From NCBI GenBank assembly GCA_902565325.1, contig CACFEM010000018.1, forward strand, positions 1-14,560: 14,560 nt of DNA, in the 5' to 3' direction. The notes under the pieces were generated by a model that had not been told where the DNA came from, searched no databases, and worked only from the letters and a program-made list of their open reading frames with translations. This DNA is from an uncultured Pelagibacteraceae bacterium (GTDB lineage: Bacteria; Pseudomonadota; Alphaproteobacteria; Pelagibacterales; Pelagibacteraceae). Positions 8,003-14,560 of this stretch are shown one piece after another. The position numbers were made by a program, and so were the translations under genes. The stretch's first letter is position 1; every line of letters begins with the position of its first letter.

Positions 8003-8656
8003 ATGGAAAAAGAGGAAAACCAAAATAGTACTTCTGTGGATCAAAACCAGGATACGGTAAAAGAAAATGAGAAATCTGAAGAAAACTTAGTCGAAGAAAA
8101 TAAGAAAGAAACAGAACAAGAACTTAAAGAAGAAGTCAAAGAACCAACTTCAGAAGAAAAAATTGCTGAACTTGAAGACAAATTGGCAAGAACTTTTGCT
8201 GAAATGGAAAATCAAAGAAGAAGGTTTGAAAAAGAAAAAGAGGATGCTTTTGAATATGGTGGTTATAGTTTTGCTAAAGAAGCATTAAATTTGATTGATA
8301 ACTTAGATCGATCAAAACATGTTCTTCAAAATGACGATAAATTAAAAGAAACTGAAGCATTAAAGAAGACACTAGAACATTTAGATATTATTAAAAAAGA
8401 TTTGATCTCAATATTTGAAAAAAACAACATTAAGCCTATTGATAGCCTTAACAAAAAACTAGATCCAAACTTTCATCAAGCAATGATGGAAATTGAAGAC
8501 GATACGAAAGAACCTGGAACAATAATTCAGGAGATCCAAAAAGGTTTTACTATAAAAGACAGATTACTTAGACCTTCATTAGTAGGAGTGTCAAAAAAAG
8601 TTACAATTAAAGAAGAAAAAACCGAGGAAAATAAAGGAAATTTAGAAAATAAATAA
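8003..8656 (+). CDS. grpE: Nucleotide exchange factor GrpE
   Basis: Cochaperone that dimerises and releases ADP from DnaK, resetting the Hsp70 cycle; in E. coli it also acts as a thermosensor. The product is 217 residues. Residues 1-52 are an acidic Glu/Asn/Lys-rich, probably disordered tail. Residues about 53-105 form the long helix and coiled coil with the conserved MENQRRRFEKEKEDAFEY segment and NLIDNLDRS. The compact C-terminal beta domain carries the GrpE signature GFTIKDRLLRPSLVGVSK at 181-198. The usual length is about 190-200 residues, and the excess lies in the acidic tail. The ATG at 8003 is the only sensible start, 36 bases from divergent rdgB. No ribosome site is visible. It is followed after 63 bases by dnaK on the same strand. 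Confidence 0.97.
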   Translation: MEKEENQNSTSVDQNQDTVKENEKSEENLVEENKKETEQELKEEVKEPTSEEKIAELEDKLARTFAEMENQRRRFEKEKEDAFEYGGYSFAKEALNLIDNLDRSKHVLQNDDKLKETEALKKTLEHLDIIKKDLISIFEKNNIKPIDSLNKKLDPNFHQAMMEIEDDTKEPGTIIQEIQKGFTIKDRLLRPSLVGVSKKVTIKEEKTEENKGNLENK

Positions 8657-8668
8657 TTATGAGATCAA

Positions 8669-8696
8669 CTTGTAGTTTCACATTTAAACCCTATAT
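8669..8696 (+). promoter_or_regulatory. Sigma32 (RpoH)-like heat-shock promoter for dnaK
   Basis: In the 63-base gap between grpE and dnaK, CTTGTA (8669-8674) matches the RpoH -35 CTTGAA in five of six bases. A 14-base spacer follows, then CCCTATAT (8689-8696), resembling the CCCCATNT -10 and the CCTATAT variants I recall for alphaproteobacterial RpoH promoters. Predicted start is near 8702-8704, about 17 bases before the dnaK ATG. This leaves the purine-rich AAAGAGAG (8701-8708) at the very 5' end of the message as a weak ribosome site. The C-rich -10 stands out in sequence this poor in G and C. It would let dnaK and dnaJ be induced above grpE. Confidence 0.6.
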
Positions 8697-8719
8697 GACG
8701 AAAGAGAGACATTAATATT

Positions 8720-10645
8720 ATGAGTAAAATTATTGGAATAGACTTAGGAACAACGAATTCATGTGTTGCCATTATGGAAGGAACACAAGCTAAGGTTTTA
8801 GAAAACGCTGAAGGAGCAAGAACTACTCCATCAGTTGTAGCATTTACAGATGAAAACGAAAAATTAATTGGACAACCGGCAAAAAGACAAGCTGTTACAA
8901 ATCCAGAAAATACTATCTTCGCGGTAAAAAGATTAATTGGAAGAAATTTTAATGACCCAACAGTAAAAAAAGATGTAGAAGCTGCACCTTTTAAAATAAT
9001 TAATTCTGAAAAAGGTGATGCCTGGATAGAAGCAAAAGGTGAAAAATATTCACCTTCTCAAATATCTGCTTTCATTTTACAAAAAATGAAAGAAACGGCA
9101 GAAAAATATTTGGGTCAAGCTGTAACAAAAGCTGTAATTACAGTACCAGCATACTTTAATGATGCTCAAAGACAGGCAACAAAAGATGCAGGAAAAATTG
9201 CCGGATTAGAAGTTTTAAGAATTATTAATGAACCAACAGCTGCGTCTCTGGCTTACGGTTTAGATAAAAAACAAAATAAAAAAATCGCTGTATATGATTT
9301 AGGTGGAGGAACATTTGATGTTTCTATCTTAGAATTGGGTGATGGTGTATTTGAAGTTAAATCAACTAATGGTGATACTTTTTTAGGTGGTGAAGATTTT
9401 GATAATGCTGTTGTTGATTACTTAATTTCTGAATTTAAGAAAGATAATGGAATTGATCTTAAGTCAGATAAACTTGCTTTACAAAGATTAAAAGAAGCTG
9501 CGGAAAAAGCAAAAATAGAATTATCGTCTGCAGAACAAACAGATATAAACTTACCTTTTATTACAGCAGATAAAACAGGTCCAAAACATATTAATTTAAA
9601 AATGACTAGAGCAAAACTTGAAGCTTTAGTTGAGGACTTAATTGCTAGAACAATGCCTCCATGTAAAACTGCATTAAAAGATGCGGGGATTACCGCTAGT
9701 GAAATTGATGAAGTAGTTATGGTAGGTGGTATGACTAGAATGCCAAAAGTATTAGAGGAAGTTAAAAACTTTTTTGGAAAAGATCCTAACAAAAGCGTAA
9801 ACCCTGATGAAGTAGTTGCTATGGGAGCAGCTATTCAGGCTGGTGTACTACAAGGTGATGTTAAAGATGTACTTCTATTAGATGTAACTCCACTATCACT
9901 TGGTATCGAAACGCTTGGAGGAGTTTCAACTAAGTTAATTGATAAAAATACAACAATTCCAACAAAGAAAAGTCAGGTATTTTCGACTGCAGAGGATAAT
10001 CAGCCCGCTGTATCTATTAGAGTTCTACAGGGGGAAAGAGAAATGGCAGCTGATAATAAAGCCTTAGGTAATTTTGAATTAGTAGGTATTGCGCCAGCAC
10101 CAAGAGGAGTACCTCAAATTGAAGTTACATTTGATATTGATGCTAATGGTATTGTTAATGTTTCTGCGAAAGACAAGGGAACTGGCAAAGAGCAAAAAAT
10201 TCAAATCCAAGCTTCTGGTGGACTAAGTGATGAAGAAATTGAAAAAATGGTTAAAGATGCAGAAGCTAATAAAGAAGCTGATAAAAAGAAAAGAGAGTCA
10301 GTTGATGTTAGAAACCAAGCAGACACTCTAATCCACTCTACTGAAAAGAATTTAAAAGAGCATGGATCAAAAATTTCTGATGCGGAGAAAAAAGCAATTG
10401 AAGATGCATCCTCTTCGGTAAAAGAAGCTTTGAAAGGTGAAGATGTTGAAGATATTAAGAAAAAAACTGAGGCTTTAGTTCAAGCTTCAATGAAACTTGG
10501 GGAAGCAATATATAAATCACAACAAAGTTCAAAACCAGAATCAGGTAAAGATGATGGTGGAGATGATGCAGGTAAAAAAGACGAGAATGTTGTTGATGCT
10601 GATTTCGAGGAAGTAAAAGACGAGAATAAAGAAAAAAGCGCTTAA
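8720..10645 (+). CDS. dnaK: Hsp70 chaperone DnaK
   Basis: Cytoplasmic ATP-dependent chaperone that binds exposed hydrophobic peptides, stimulated by DnaJ and reset by GrpE. The product is 641 residues (E. coli 638). Nucleotide-binding domain: [12 protein letters not shown] (5-16), K70, [17 protein letters not shown] (142-158), [12 protein letters not shown] (169-180), [13 protein letters not shown] (191-203) and [10 protein letters not shown] (333-342). The interdomain linker [12 protein letters not shown] is at 384-395. The substrate-binding beta domain and helical lid follow. The C-terminus is acidic and low-complexity, ending near [18 protein letters not shown], with the conserved DADFEEV tail. 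It sits in grpE-dnaK-dnaJ order with its own RpoH-like promoter upstream. Codons look somewhat less biased to A/T than the neighbours, as expected for a highly expressed gene (impression, not measured). Confidence 0.99.
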   Translation: MSKIIGIDLGTTNSCVAIMEGTQAKVLENAEGARTTPSVVAFTDENEKLIGQPAKRQAVTNPENTIFAVKRLIGRNFNDPTVKKDVEAAPFKIINSEKGDAWIEAKGEKYSPSQISAFILQKMKETAEKYLGQAVTKAVITVPAYFNDAQRQATKDAGKIAGLEVLRIINEPTAASLAYGLDKKQNKKIAVYDLGGGTFDVSILELGDGVFEVKSTNGDTFLGGEDFDNAVVDYLISEFKKDNGIDLKSDKLALQRLKEAAEKAKIELSSAEQTDINLPFITADKTGPKHINLKMTRAKLEALVEDLIARTMPPCKTALKDAGITASEIDEVVMVGGMTRMPKVLEEVKNFFGKDPNKSVNPDEVVAMGAAIQAGVLQGDVKDVLLLDVTPLSLGIETLGGVSTKLIDKNTTIPTKKSQVFSTAEDNQPAVSIRVLQGEREMAADNKALGNFELVGIAPAPRGVPQIEVTFDIDANGIVNVSAKDKGTGKEQKIQIQASGGLSDEEIEKMVKDAEANKEADKKKRESVDVRNQADTLIHSTEKNLKEHGSKISDAEKKAIEDASSSVKEALKGEDVEDIKKKTEALVQASMKLGEAIYKSQQSSKPESGKDDGGDDAGKKDENVVDADFEEVKDENKEKSA

Positions 10646-10674
10646 ACTGACATTTAATTGTCTGGGGTAATTTG

Positions 10675-11802
10675 ATGGCTAAAAGAGACTATTATGATGT
10701 CCTAGGCGTTAATAAAAGCGCAAGCCCTGAGGAACTTAAATCTGCATATAGAAAATTAGCAGTTAAATATCATCCTGATAAAAATCCTGGAGACGCTAAG
10801 GCTGAGGAGAAATTTAAAGAAGCTAGTGAAGCTTACGGTATACTTTCAGATAAAGAAAAAAAACAAAATTACGATAACTTTGGTCATGCAGCATTTGAAA
10901 ATGGTGGTGGCAGACCTGGTGGGGGTTTTGGTGGTTTCAGTGGAGCAGATTTTTCAGATATTTTTGAGGATTTCTTTGGAGATTTCGGTGGCGGTGGAAG
11001 ATCAAGAAATAGAAAATCAAATAATAGAGGTTCTGACTTAAGGTATGATTTATCAATTTCTCTAGAGGAAGCTTATCTTGGAAAAAAACAAGACATTAAA
11101 TTTTCTACATCTGAACAGTGCGGAACTTGCAAAGGTAATGGATCTAAACCAGGTTATTCTCCTGATAGATGTTCATATTGTGGTGGAAATGGAAGAATAA
11201 GATCCAATCAAGGTTTCTTTACAGTTCAACAAACCTGTCCTCAGTGCAATGGAAATGGTGAAGAAATTACAAACCCTTGTAACGATTGTAATGGTCAAGG
11301 TAAAAAACAAGCATCAAAAAGGATATCTGTAACTATTCCAAAAGGTGTAGATGACGGAACAAGAATAAGACTTGCAGGAAAAGGTGAAGCAGGAACCAGG
11401 GGTGGAGCAACAGGTGATCTTTATTTATTTATTAATGTTAATTCTCATAACTTATTTAAAAGATCAGATGAAAATTTATTTTTTGAATTTCCACTTTCTT
11501 TTGCAGATGCAGCTTTGGGGACAACCATTGAAATACCAACAATAGATGGTGGAAAAGCAAAAATAAAAATTCCTGATGGAACACAAAATGGAAAACAATT
11601 CAGATTAAAAGGTAAAGGAATGCCATTTATGAGAAGAGGTGATTTTGGTGATCTATATGTTCAGGTAAAAACAGAAGTGCCTGTTTACTTAAATAAAAAA
11701 CAGAAAGAATTACTGGAGCAATTTAGAGAAATAGAAAACGATAAATCTAATCCTAGTATTAAAAAGTTTTTTCAAAAAGCAAAAGATTTCTGGAAGAGTT
11801 AA
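10675..11802 (+). CDS. dnaJ: Hsp40 cochaperone DnaJ
   Basis: J-domain protein that delivers substrates to DnaK and triggers its ATP hydrolysis. The product is 375 residues (E. coli 376). The J domain occupies about residues 4-70 with the essential HPD at 33-35. A Gly/Phe-rich linker is at about 77-110. The zinc-binding region carries all four CxxCxGxG repeats, with cysteines 149/152, 166/169, 188/191 and 202/205, forming two zinc sites as in type A DnaJ. Two beta-rich substrate-binding domains and a dimerisation tail follow. The ATG at 10675 is chosen over the TTG one codon earlier because [11 protein letters not shown] is the family N-terminus. GGGG at 10664-10667 gives a ribosome site seven bases upstream. 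It follows dnaK by 29 bases and is separated from the next gene by two bases. Confidence 0.99.
   Translation: MAKRDYYDVLGVNKSASPEELKSAYRKLAVKYHPDKNPGDAKAEEKFKEASEAYGILSDKEKKQNYDNFGHAAFENGGGRPGGGFGGFSGADFSDIFEDFFGDFGGGGRSRNRKSNNRGSDLRYDLSISLEEAYLGKKQDIKFSTSEQCGTCKGNGSKPGYSPDRCSYCGGNGRIRSNQGFFTVQQTCPQCNGNGEEITNPCNDCNGQGKKQASKRISVTIPKGVDDGTRIRLAGKGEAGTRGGATGDLYLFINVNSHNLFKRSDENLFFEFPLSFADAALGTTIEIPTIDGGKAKIKIPDGTQNGKQFRLKGKGMPFMRRGDFGDLYVQVKTEVPVYLNKKQKELLEQFREIENDKSNPSIKKFFQKAKDFWKS
11792..11798 (+). promoter_or_regulatory. Ribosome binding site that supports a TTG start
   Basis: GGAAGAG lies six bases before the TTG at 11805, inside the last codons of dnaJ. The downstream reading frame contains no ATG upstream of its first catalytic motif, or indeed any other methionine codon. 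This purine-rich site therefore decides the start. Most genes in this window lack a recognisable Shine-Dalgarno, which makes the site more noticeable. Confidence 0.55.
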
Positions 11803-11804
11803 TA

Positions 11805-12347
11805 TTGGGAAAAAAATCAAAAAAAAGAATTAGTAAGGCCTACTGGATATGGTTTCAATTTTCAAAATTTGATAATCAAAAACTAAATAAGATAAAAAGA
11901 ATTGTAAATAATCATCTCAAAGGACCTTATTTTTCAATTCATTTAACAGCAATTGGTCCATTCTTAAAACTAGATAAGGAAGAATTTGAAAAAATAAAAA
12001 AAATTTCTAAAAAAATAAATAAATTCAAAATTTTATTAATTAAATATAAATTAACTAATCAAAAATTTACATCATTTTACATTGAAGTAAAAAAGACAAA
12101 AGAATTAATTGCAGCAAAAAAAATATTTTCTAAAACAAATTACGAAAAGCAAAATAAAAAATATAATCCTCACATAAGTCTCTATTATGGAATAAAAGAT
12201 AACGATACAAAAGAAGCAATAATTAAAAAATTACCAAAATTAAATAAGTTGGTTACAATAGATAAATTATGTATTGTAGATGTTAATGAAAAGATAAATA
12301 AATGGAAAATTATAAAAACTTTAAAATTAAAAAATGAAAAAAATTAA
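11805..12347 (+). CDS. 2H phosphoesterase, cyclic-phosphodiesterase (CPDase)-like
   Basis: Small basic protein of 180 residues with the two tetrapeptide motifs that define the 2H phosphoesterase superfamily: HLTA at residues 46-49 and HISL at 123-126. H46/T48 and H123/S125 would be the paired catalytic residues. The family cleaves or joins 2',3'-cyclic phosphates and related substrates: LigT/ThpR-type 2'-5' RNA ligases, 1'',2''-cyclic phosphodiesterases, and eukaryotic CNPases. Length and the 77-residue spacing between histidines resemble plant CPDase (from memory about 181 residues with motifs near 42 and 119) more than ThpR. The substrate is unknown; tRNA-splicing or RNA-repair cyclic phosphates are guesses. 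It starts with TTG two bases after dnaJ and overlaps dapB by 14 bases, so it is embedded in the operon. The product is extremely Lys/Ile/Asn-rich. Confidence 0.72.
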   Translation: MGKKSKKRISKAYWIWFQFSKFDNQKLNKIKRIVNNHLKGPYFSIHLTAIGPFLKLDKEEFEKIKKISKKINKFKILLIKYKLTNQKFTSFYIEVKKTKELIAAKKIFSKTNYEKQNKKYNPHISLYYGIKDNDTKEAIIKKLPKLNKLVTIDKLCIVDVNEKINKWKIIKTLKLKNEKN

Positions 12348-13110
12348 TTTAGCTATTTCAGGATGTATGGGAAGAATGGGTCAGCAATTAATAAAGTCAT
12401 CTATAAAAAATAAAAAATTTAAATTAGTTGCATTAACAGAAAACAGATTAATTAAAAAAAAATTTAATCGAATTAAACCACAATTAAATTCTGATAAAGC
12501 CTTTAAACAAGCTGATGTAATTATTGATTTTACAGTACCTGAGTGCACTCTAGAAATATTGAAAATAGCATCTAAACTTAAAAAGAAGGTTGTTATTGGA
12601 ACTACTGGTTTTAATAGGAACGAAGAAAAACAAATTAAAAAATATTCAAAACAGATACCTATTTTAAAGGCTGGTAATATGAGTTTAGGTGTAAATTTAT
12701 TAATGTATTTAACTGAAATTGCTTCAAAATCTTTAAATGAGGAATATTTGAGTAAAATTTTTGAAGTACACCACAAACATAAAAAAGACTATCCTTCAGG
12801 CACAGCTTTGATGCTTGGTAAAGGAATTGCTGATGGAAAAAATAAAAATTTATATAATTTGATTGGTAAAAAATTCTTAAATAAAAAATCTTTTCCTTAT
12901 GGAAAAAAAATTAATTTTAATTCAATTAGAAAAGGTGAGATAATTGGTGAACACGAAGTAAAATTCTCAAGTGGAAAAGAAATAATTACATTGAATCATG
13001 AGGCTTTTGACAGAGCGCTATACTCTGATGGAGCTTTGACTGCCTCTAAATGGTTAATGAAAAAAAAGCCAGGTTTATATTCTATGAGAGATTTACTTAA
13101 TTTTTCGTAA
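12334..13110 (+). CDS. dapB: 4-hydroxy-tetrahydrodipicolinate reductase
   Basis: NAD(P)H-dependent step of the diaminopimelate/lysine pathway, supplying peptidoglycan cross-links and lysine. The product is 258 residues, slightly shorter than E. coli DapB (273), mainly through a compact loop after VALTE. The Rossmann motif SGCMGRMGQ is at 9-17, DFTVPE at 65-70, GTTGF at 89-93 and KAGNMSLGVNLL at 112-123. The signature EVHHKHKKDYPSGTA spans 144-158, with catalytic H146 and K150 corresponding to E. coli H159 and K163. GEIIGEHEV at 201-209 is the C-terminal substrate-domain motif. The ATG lies 14 bases inside the preceding gene, and the stop TAA shares a base with the nth ATG, so translation of the three is probably coupled. 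An A9 run (12454-12462) encodes lysines. Confidence 0.97.
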   Translation: MKKINLAISGCMGRMGQQLIKSSIKNKKFKLVALTENRLIKKKFNRIKPQLNSDKAFKQADVIIDFTVPECTLEILKIASKLKKKVVIGTTGFNRNEEKQIKKYSKQIPILKAGNMSLGVNLLMYLTEIASKSLNEEYLSKIFEVHHKHKKDYPSGTALMLGKGIADGKNKNLYNLIGKKFLNKKSFPYGKKINFNSIRKGEIIGEHEVKFSSGKEIITLNHEAFDRALYSDGALTASKWLMKKKPGLYSMRDLLNFS

Positions 13111-13763
13111 TGAATGAAAAAGAAAAATCAAAAATTATCATTAAAATTCTAAATAAAATTTACCCTAAAGCCCCTGTACCTTTAAAAAGCAAAAATACTT
13201 TTACACTATTAATTTCGGTTCTTCTTTCGGCACAATGTACTGATGTAAATGTTAACAATGTTACAAAGGATATTTATCCAAAATACTATAAACCAGAACA
13301 CTTTGTAAAATTGGGAAGAAAAAAAATTGAAAAATTAATAAAGAAAATTGGTATTTTTAGAGTTAAAGCTAAAAGTATTTACTTAATGTCAAAGCAAGTG
13401 TTAGAAAAACACAAAGGTAAAGTGCCTAAAACTTTTGAGGAACTTGAAAAACTACCTGGCGTAGGACATAAAACAGCAAGTGTAGTAATGTCTCAAGGTT
13501 TTGGATATCCAGCTTTTGCTGTTGATACTCATATTCACAGGCTTGCACAACGGTGGGGTTTAACAAATGGAAAAAATGTAGTTCAAACTGAGAAGGATTT
13601 AAAAAGAATATTCCCTAAAAAAACTTGGTCTAAACTTCATTTACAAATAATTTTTTACGGAAGAGAATATTGCAAAGCTAGAGATTGTTTCGGTTTGAGC
13701 TGTAAAATATGTACTACTTGCTACCCAAATAGAAAAAAACCTGTTATTACCAAAAAAGCTTAA
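13110..13763 (+). CDS. nth: Endonuclease III, Nth-type DNA glycosylase/AP lyase
   Basis: Base-excision repair enzyme that removes oxidised pyrimidines and nicks the abasic site. The product is 217 residues (E. coli 211). LLSAQCTDVNVN at 38-49 is the substrate-side motif. The helix-hairpin-helix LPGVGHKTA at 115-123 holds catalytic K121 (E. coli K120), and VDTH at 138-141 supplies D139 (E. coli D138). The C-terminal iron-sulfur loop has five cysteines at 188, 193, 198, 201 and 204. The canonical C-x6-C-x2-C-x5-C positions would be 188, 195, 198 and 204, and 195 is glycine here. The reading frame is intact, so this is a variant rather than damage. The start overlaps the dapB stop by one base (TAATG), and the next gene follows after one base. 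Confidence 0.95.
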   Translation: MNEKEKSKIIIKILNKIYPKAPVPLKSKNTFTLLISVLLSAQCTDVNVNNVTKDIYPKYYKPEHFVKLGRKKIEKLIKKIGIFRVKAKSIYLMSKQVLEKHKGKVPKTFEELEKLPGVGHKTASVVMSQGFGYPAFAVDTHIHRLAQRWGLTNGKNVVQTEKDLKRIFPKKTWSKLHLQIIFYGREYCKARDCFGLSCKICTTCYPNRKKPVITKKA

Positions 13764-13764
13764 T

Positions 13765-14560
13765 ATGAAAATTTTAGGAATTGGAAATGCAATAGTCGAT
13801 GTCATTTGTAGAGTTGATGATAATTTTATACAACAAAATAATCTCACAAAAAGCACAATGAAATTATTTTTCGATGAAAAAGAATTCAAAAGTTTATTAA
13901 AAAATCTTAAAATCGAAAAAACTGTTTCTGGGGGCTCTGTAGCAAACTCTATAGTAGGATTATCTCAACTTGGCAATAAAGTTGGTTTTGTAGGTAAAGT
14001 ATCTGATGATGAATTTGGTGGTAAATACGAGGAAGGTTTAAAAAAAGAAAATGTGGAGTATTTTTATTCGAAAAAGAAAGAAGAAATACCAACTGGAACA
14101 TGTTTAATTTTAGTAACACCAGACTCTGAAAGAACAATGTGTACTTTTTTAGGAACAGCAGGAAAAATTAATGAAAATGATGTTAGTTCTGATGCAATTA
14201 AAAAAAGCGAAATAATATTTTTGGAAGGTTATCTATGGGATGAGGGGGAACCTAAGAAAGCGTTTGAAAAAGCCATAAATAATTCAAACAAAGTTGCTAT
14301 GTCGCTATCTGATTTGTTTTGCGTAGATAGACACAAACCTCATTTTTTAAACTTAGTTAAAAACAAGCTTGATATAACTTTTGCTAACGAACAAGAAATT
14401 ATCTCATTGATTGAAGCAAAAAATTTTAAGGAGGTTATAAATTTTTCAAAACAACTTAATAAATTAATAATTATAACTAGAGGAGAGAAAGGCTCTGTTG
14501 CAGTTAATGGCAATGAAGTTGTTGAAAATGATATACAAAAAAATTTGAAAATTGTTGATC
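13765..14560 (+). CDS. PfkB-family carbohydrate/nucleoside kinase (adenosine-kinase-like), C-terminus cut by window edge
   Basis: Ribokinase-fold kinase; 265 codons are present and the frame remains open at the edge. The N-terminus MKILGIGNAIVDVICRVDD, the first glycine pair and asparagine in SGGSVANSIVGLSQLG (residues 55-70), and GFVGKVSDDEFG match alphaproteobacterial PfkB proteins commonly annotated as adenosine kinase. ERTMCTFLGTAG, LEGYLWDEGEPKKAF, SLSDLFCVDRH, FANEQEI and ITRGEKGSVAV continue the match. The anion-hole and catalytic motif (usually GAGD) should lie just beyond the window, so catalytic competence cannot be judged. The substrate is uncertain: adenosine, another nucleoside, or a sugar. 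The ATG follows the nth stop after one base, with no Shine-Dalgarno, so it is probably the next gene of the dnaJ-led series. Confidence 0.9.
   Translation, partial: MKILGIGNAIVDVICRVDDNFIQQNNLTKSTMKLFFDEKEFKSLLKNLKIEKTVSGGSVANSIVGLSQLGNKVGFVGKVSDDEFGGKYEEGLKKENVEYFYSKKKEEIPTGTCLILVTPDSERTMCTFLGTAGKINENDVSSDAIKKSEIIFLEGYLWDEGEPKKAFEKAINNSNKVAMSLSDLFCVDRHKPHFLNLVKNKLDITFANEQEIISLIEAKNFKEVINFSKQLNKLIIITRGEKGSVAVNGNEVVENDIQKNLKIVD

Noticed and set aside
8659..8715. 18-codon reading frame between grpE and dnaK
   Set aside because: It has no ribosome site and overlaps the RpoH-like promoter boxes. Most of it would lie upstream of the predicted dnaK transcript start, so chance is the likeliest explanation.
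9418..9792. 124-codon open frame antisense to dnaK
   Set aside because: A mirror frame of the strongly conserved dnaK coding sequence, with no start context or recognisable protein features.
10649..10662. Short inverted repeat GACA/TGTC between dnaK and dnaJ as a terminator
   Set aside because: Only four base pairs with a six-base loop and no T-tract; too weak to call in AT-rich sequence.
12381..12776. 131-codon open frame antisense to dapB
   Set aside because: Shadow of dapB; the composition follows the sense codons and no independent motif is present.
1..14560. Mobile elements, CRISPR arrays, tRNAs, toxin-antitoxin or defence genes
   Set aside because: No direct-repeat arrays, transposase-like frames, tRNA cloverleafs or small toxin-antitoxin pairs were seen; core genes cover nearly every base.

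Overview
This window reads as AT-rich, gene-dense chromosome from a streamlined alphaproteobacterium. It most probably belongs to the SAR11 / Pelagibacterales group (Candidatus Pelagibacter-like). That placement is inferred from several traits: Lys/Asn/Ile-rich proteins written in A/T-ending codons, intergenic gaps of at most about 60 bases, overlapping gene ends, and alphaproteobacterial gene pairs such as murJ-trpS. No rRNA, tRNA, CRISPR array, insertion sequence, phage gene or clear intrinsic terminator was found.

Layout. Positions 1-2406 (minus strand) hold murJ followed by trpS, which runs off the left edge; they encode the lipid II flippase and tryptophanyl-tRNA synthetase. A 52-base divergent gap separates murJ from maeB (2459-4744, plus), a MaeB-type malic enzyme with a phosphotransacetylase-like C-terminal half. 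maeB abuts a minus-strand pair tail to tail: a two-BON-domain lipoprotein (DolP-like) and rsmI (16S rRNA 2'-O-methyltransferase). Divergent from rsmI across 34 bases is a periplasmic LpoA-like penicillin-binding-protein activator, so dolP, rsmI and lpoA lie together much as in the E. coli yra region. The LpoA-like gene overlaps the end of rdgB (dITP/XTP pyrophosphatase, minus).

From 8003 to the right edge everything is on the plus strand in one tightly packed series: grpE, dnaK, dnaJ, a small 2H phosphoesterase resembling cyclic phosphodiesterase, dapB, nth, and an adenosine-kinase-like PfkB sugar/nucleoside kinase cut by the window end. GrpE, DnaK and DnaJ form the Hsp70 machine. A sigma32 (RpoH)-like promoter lies just upstream of dnaK, and no CIRCE element or hrcA gene is visible. 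From dnaJ onward gaps are 4 bases or less, or genes overlap, so the metabolic and repair genes may be read from the chaperone transcripts.

Most of the window is ordinary core genome; I see no convincing undescribed multi-gene system. The points most worth following are the RpoH-like promoter, the CPDase-like gene placed between dnaJ and dapB with a TTG start, the rearranged cysteine motif in Nth, the overlapping divergent -10 elements between rsmI and lpoA, and the cross-phylum dolP/rsmI/lpoA grouping.
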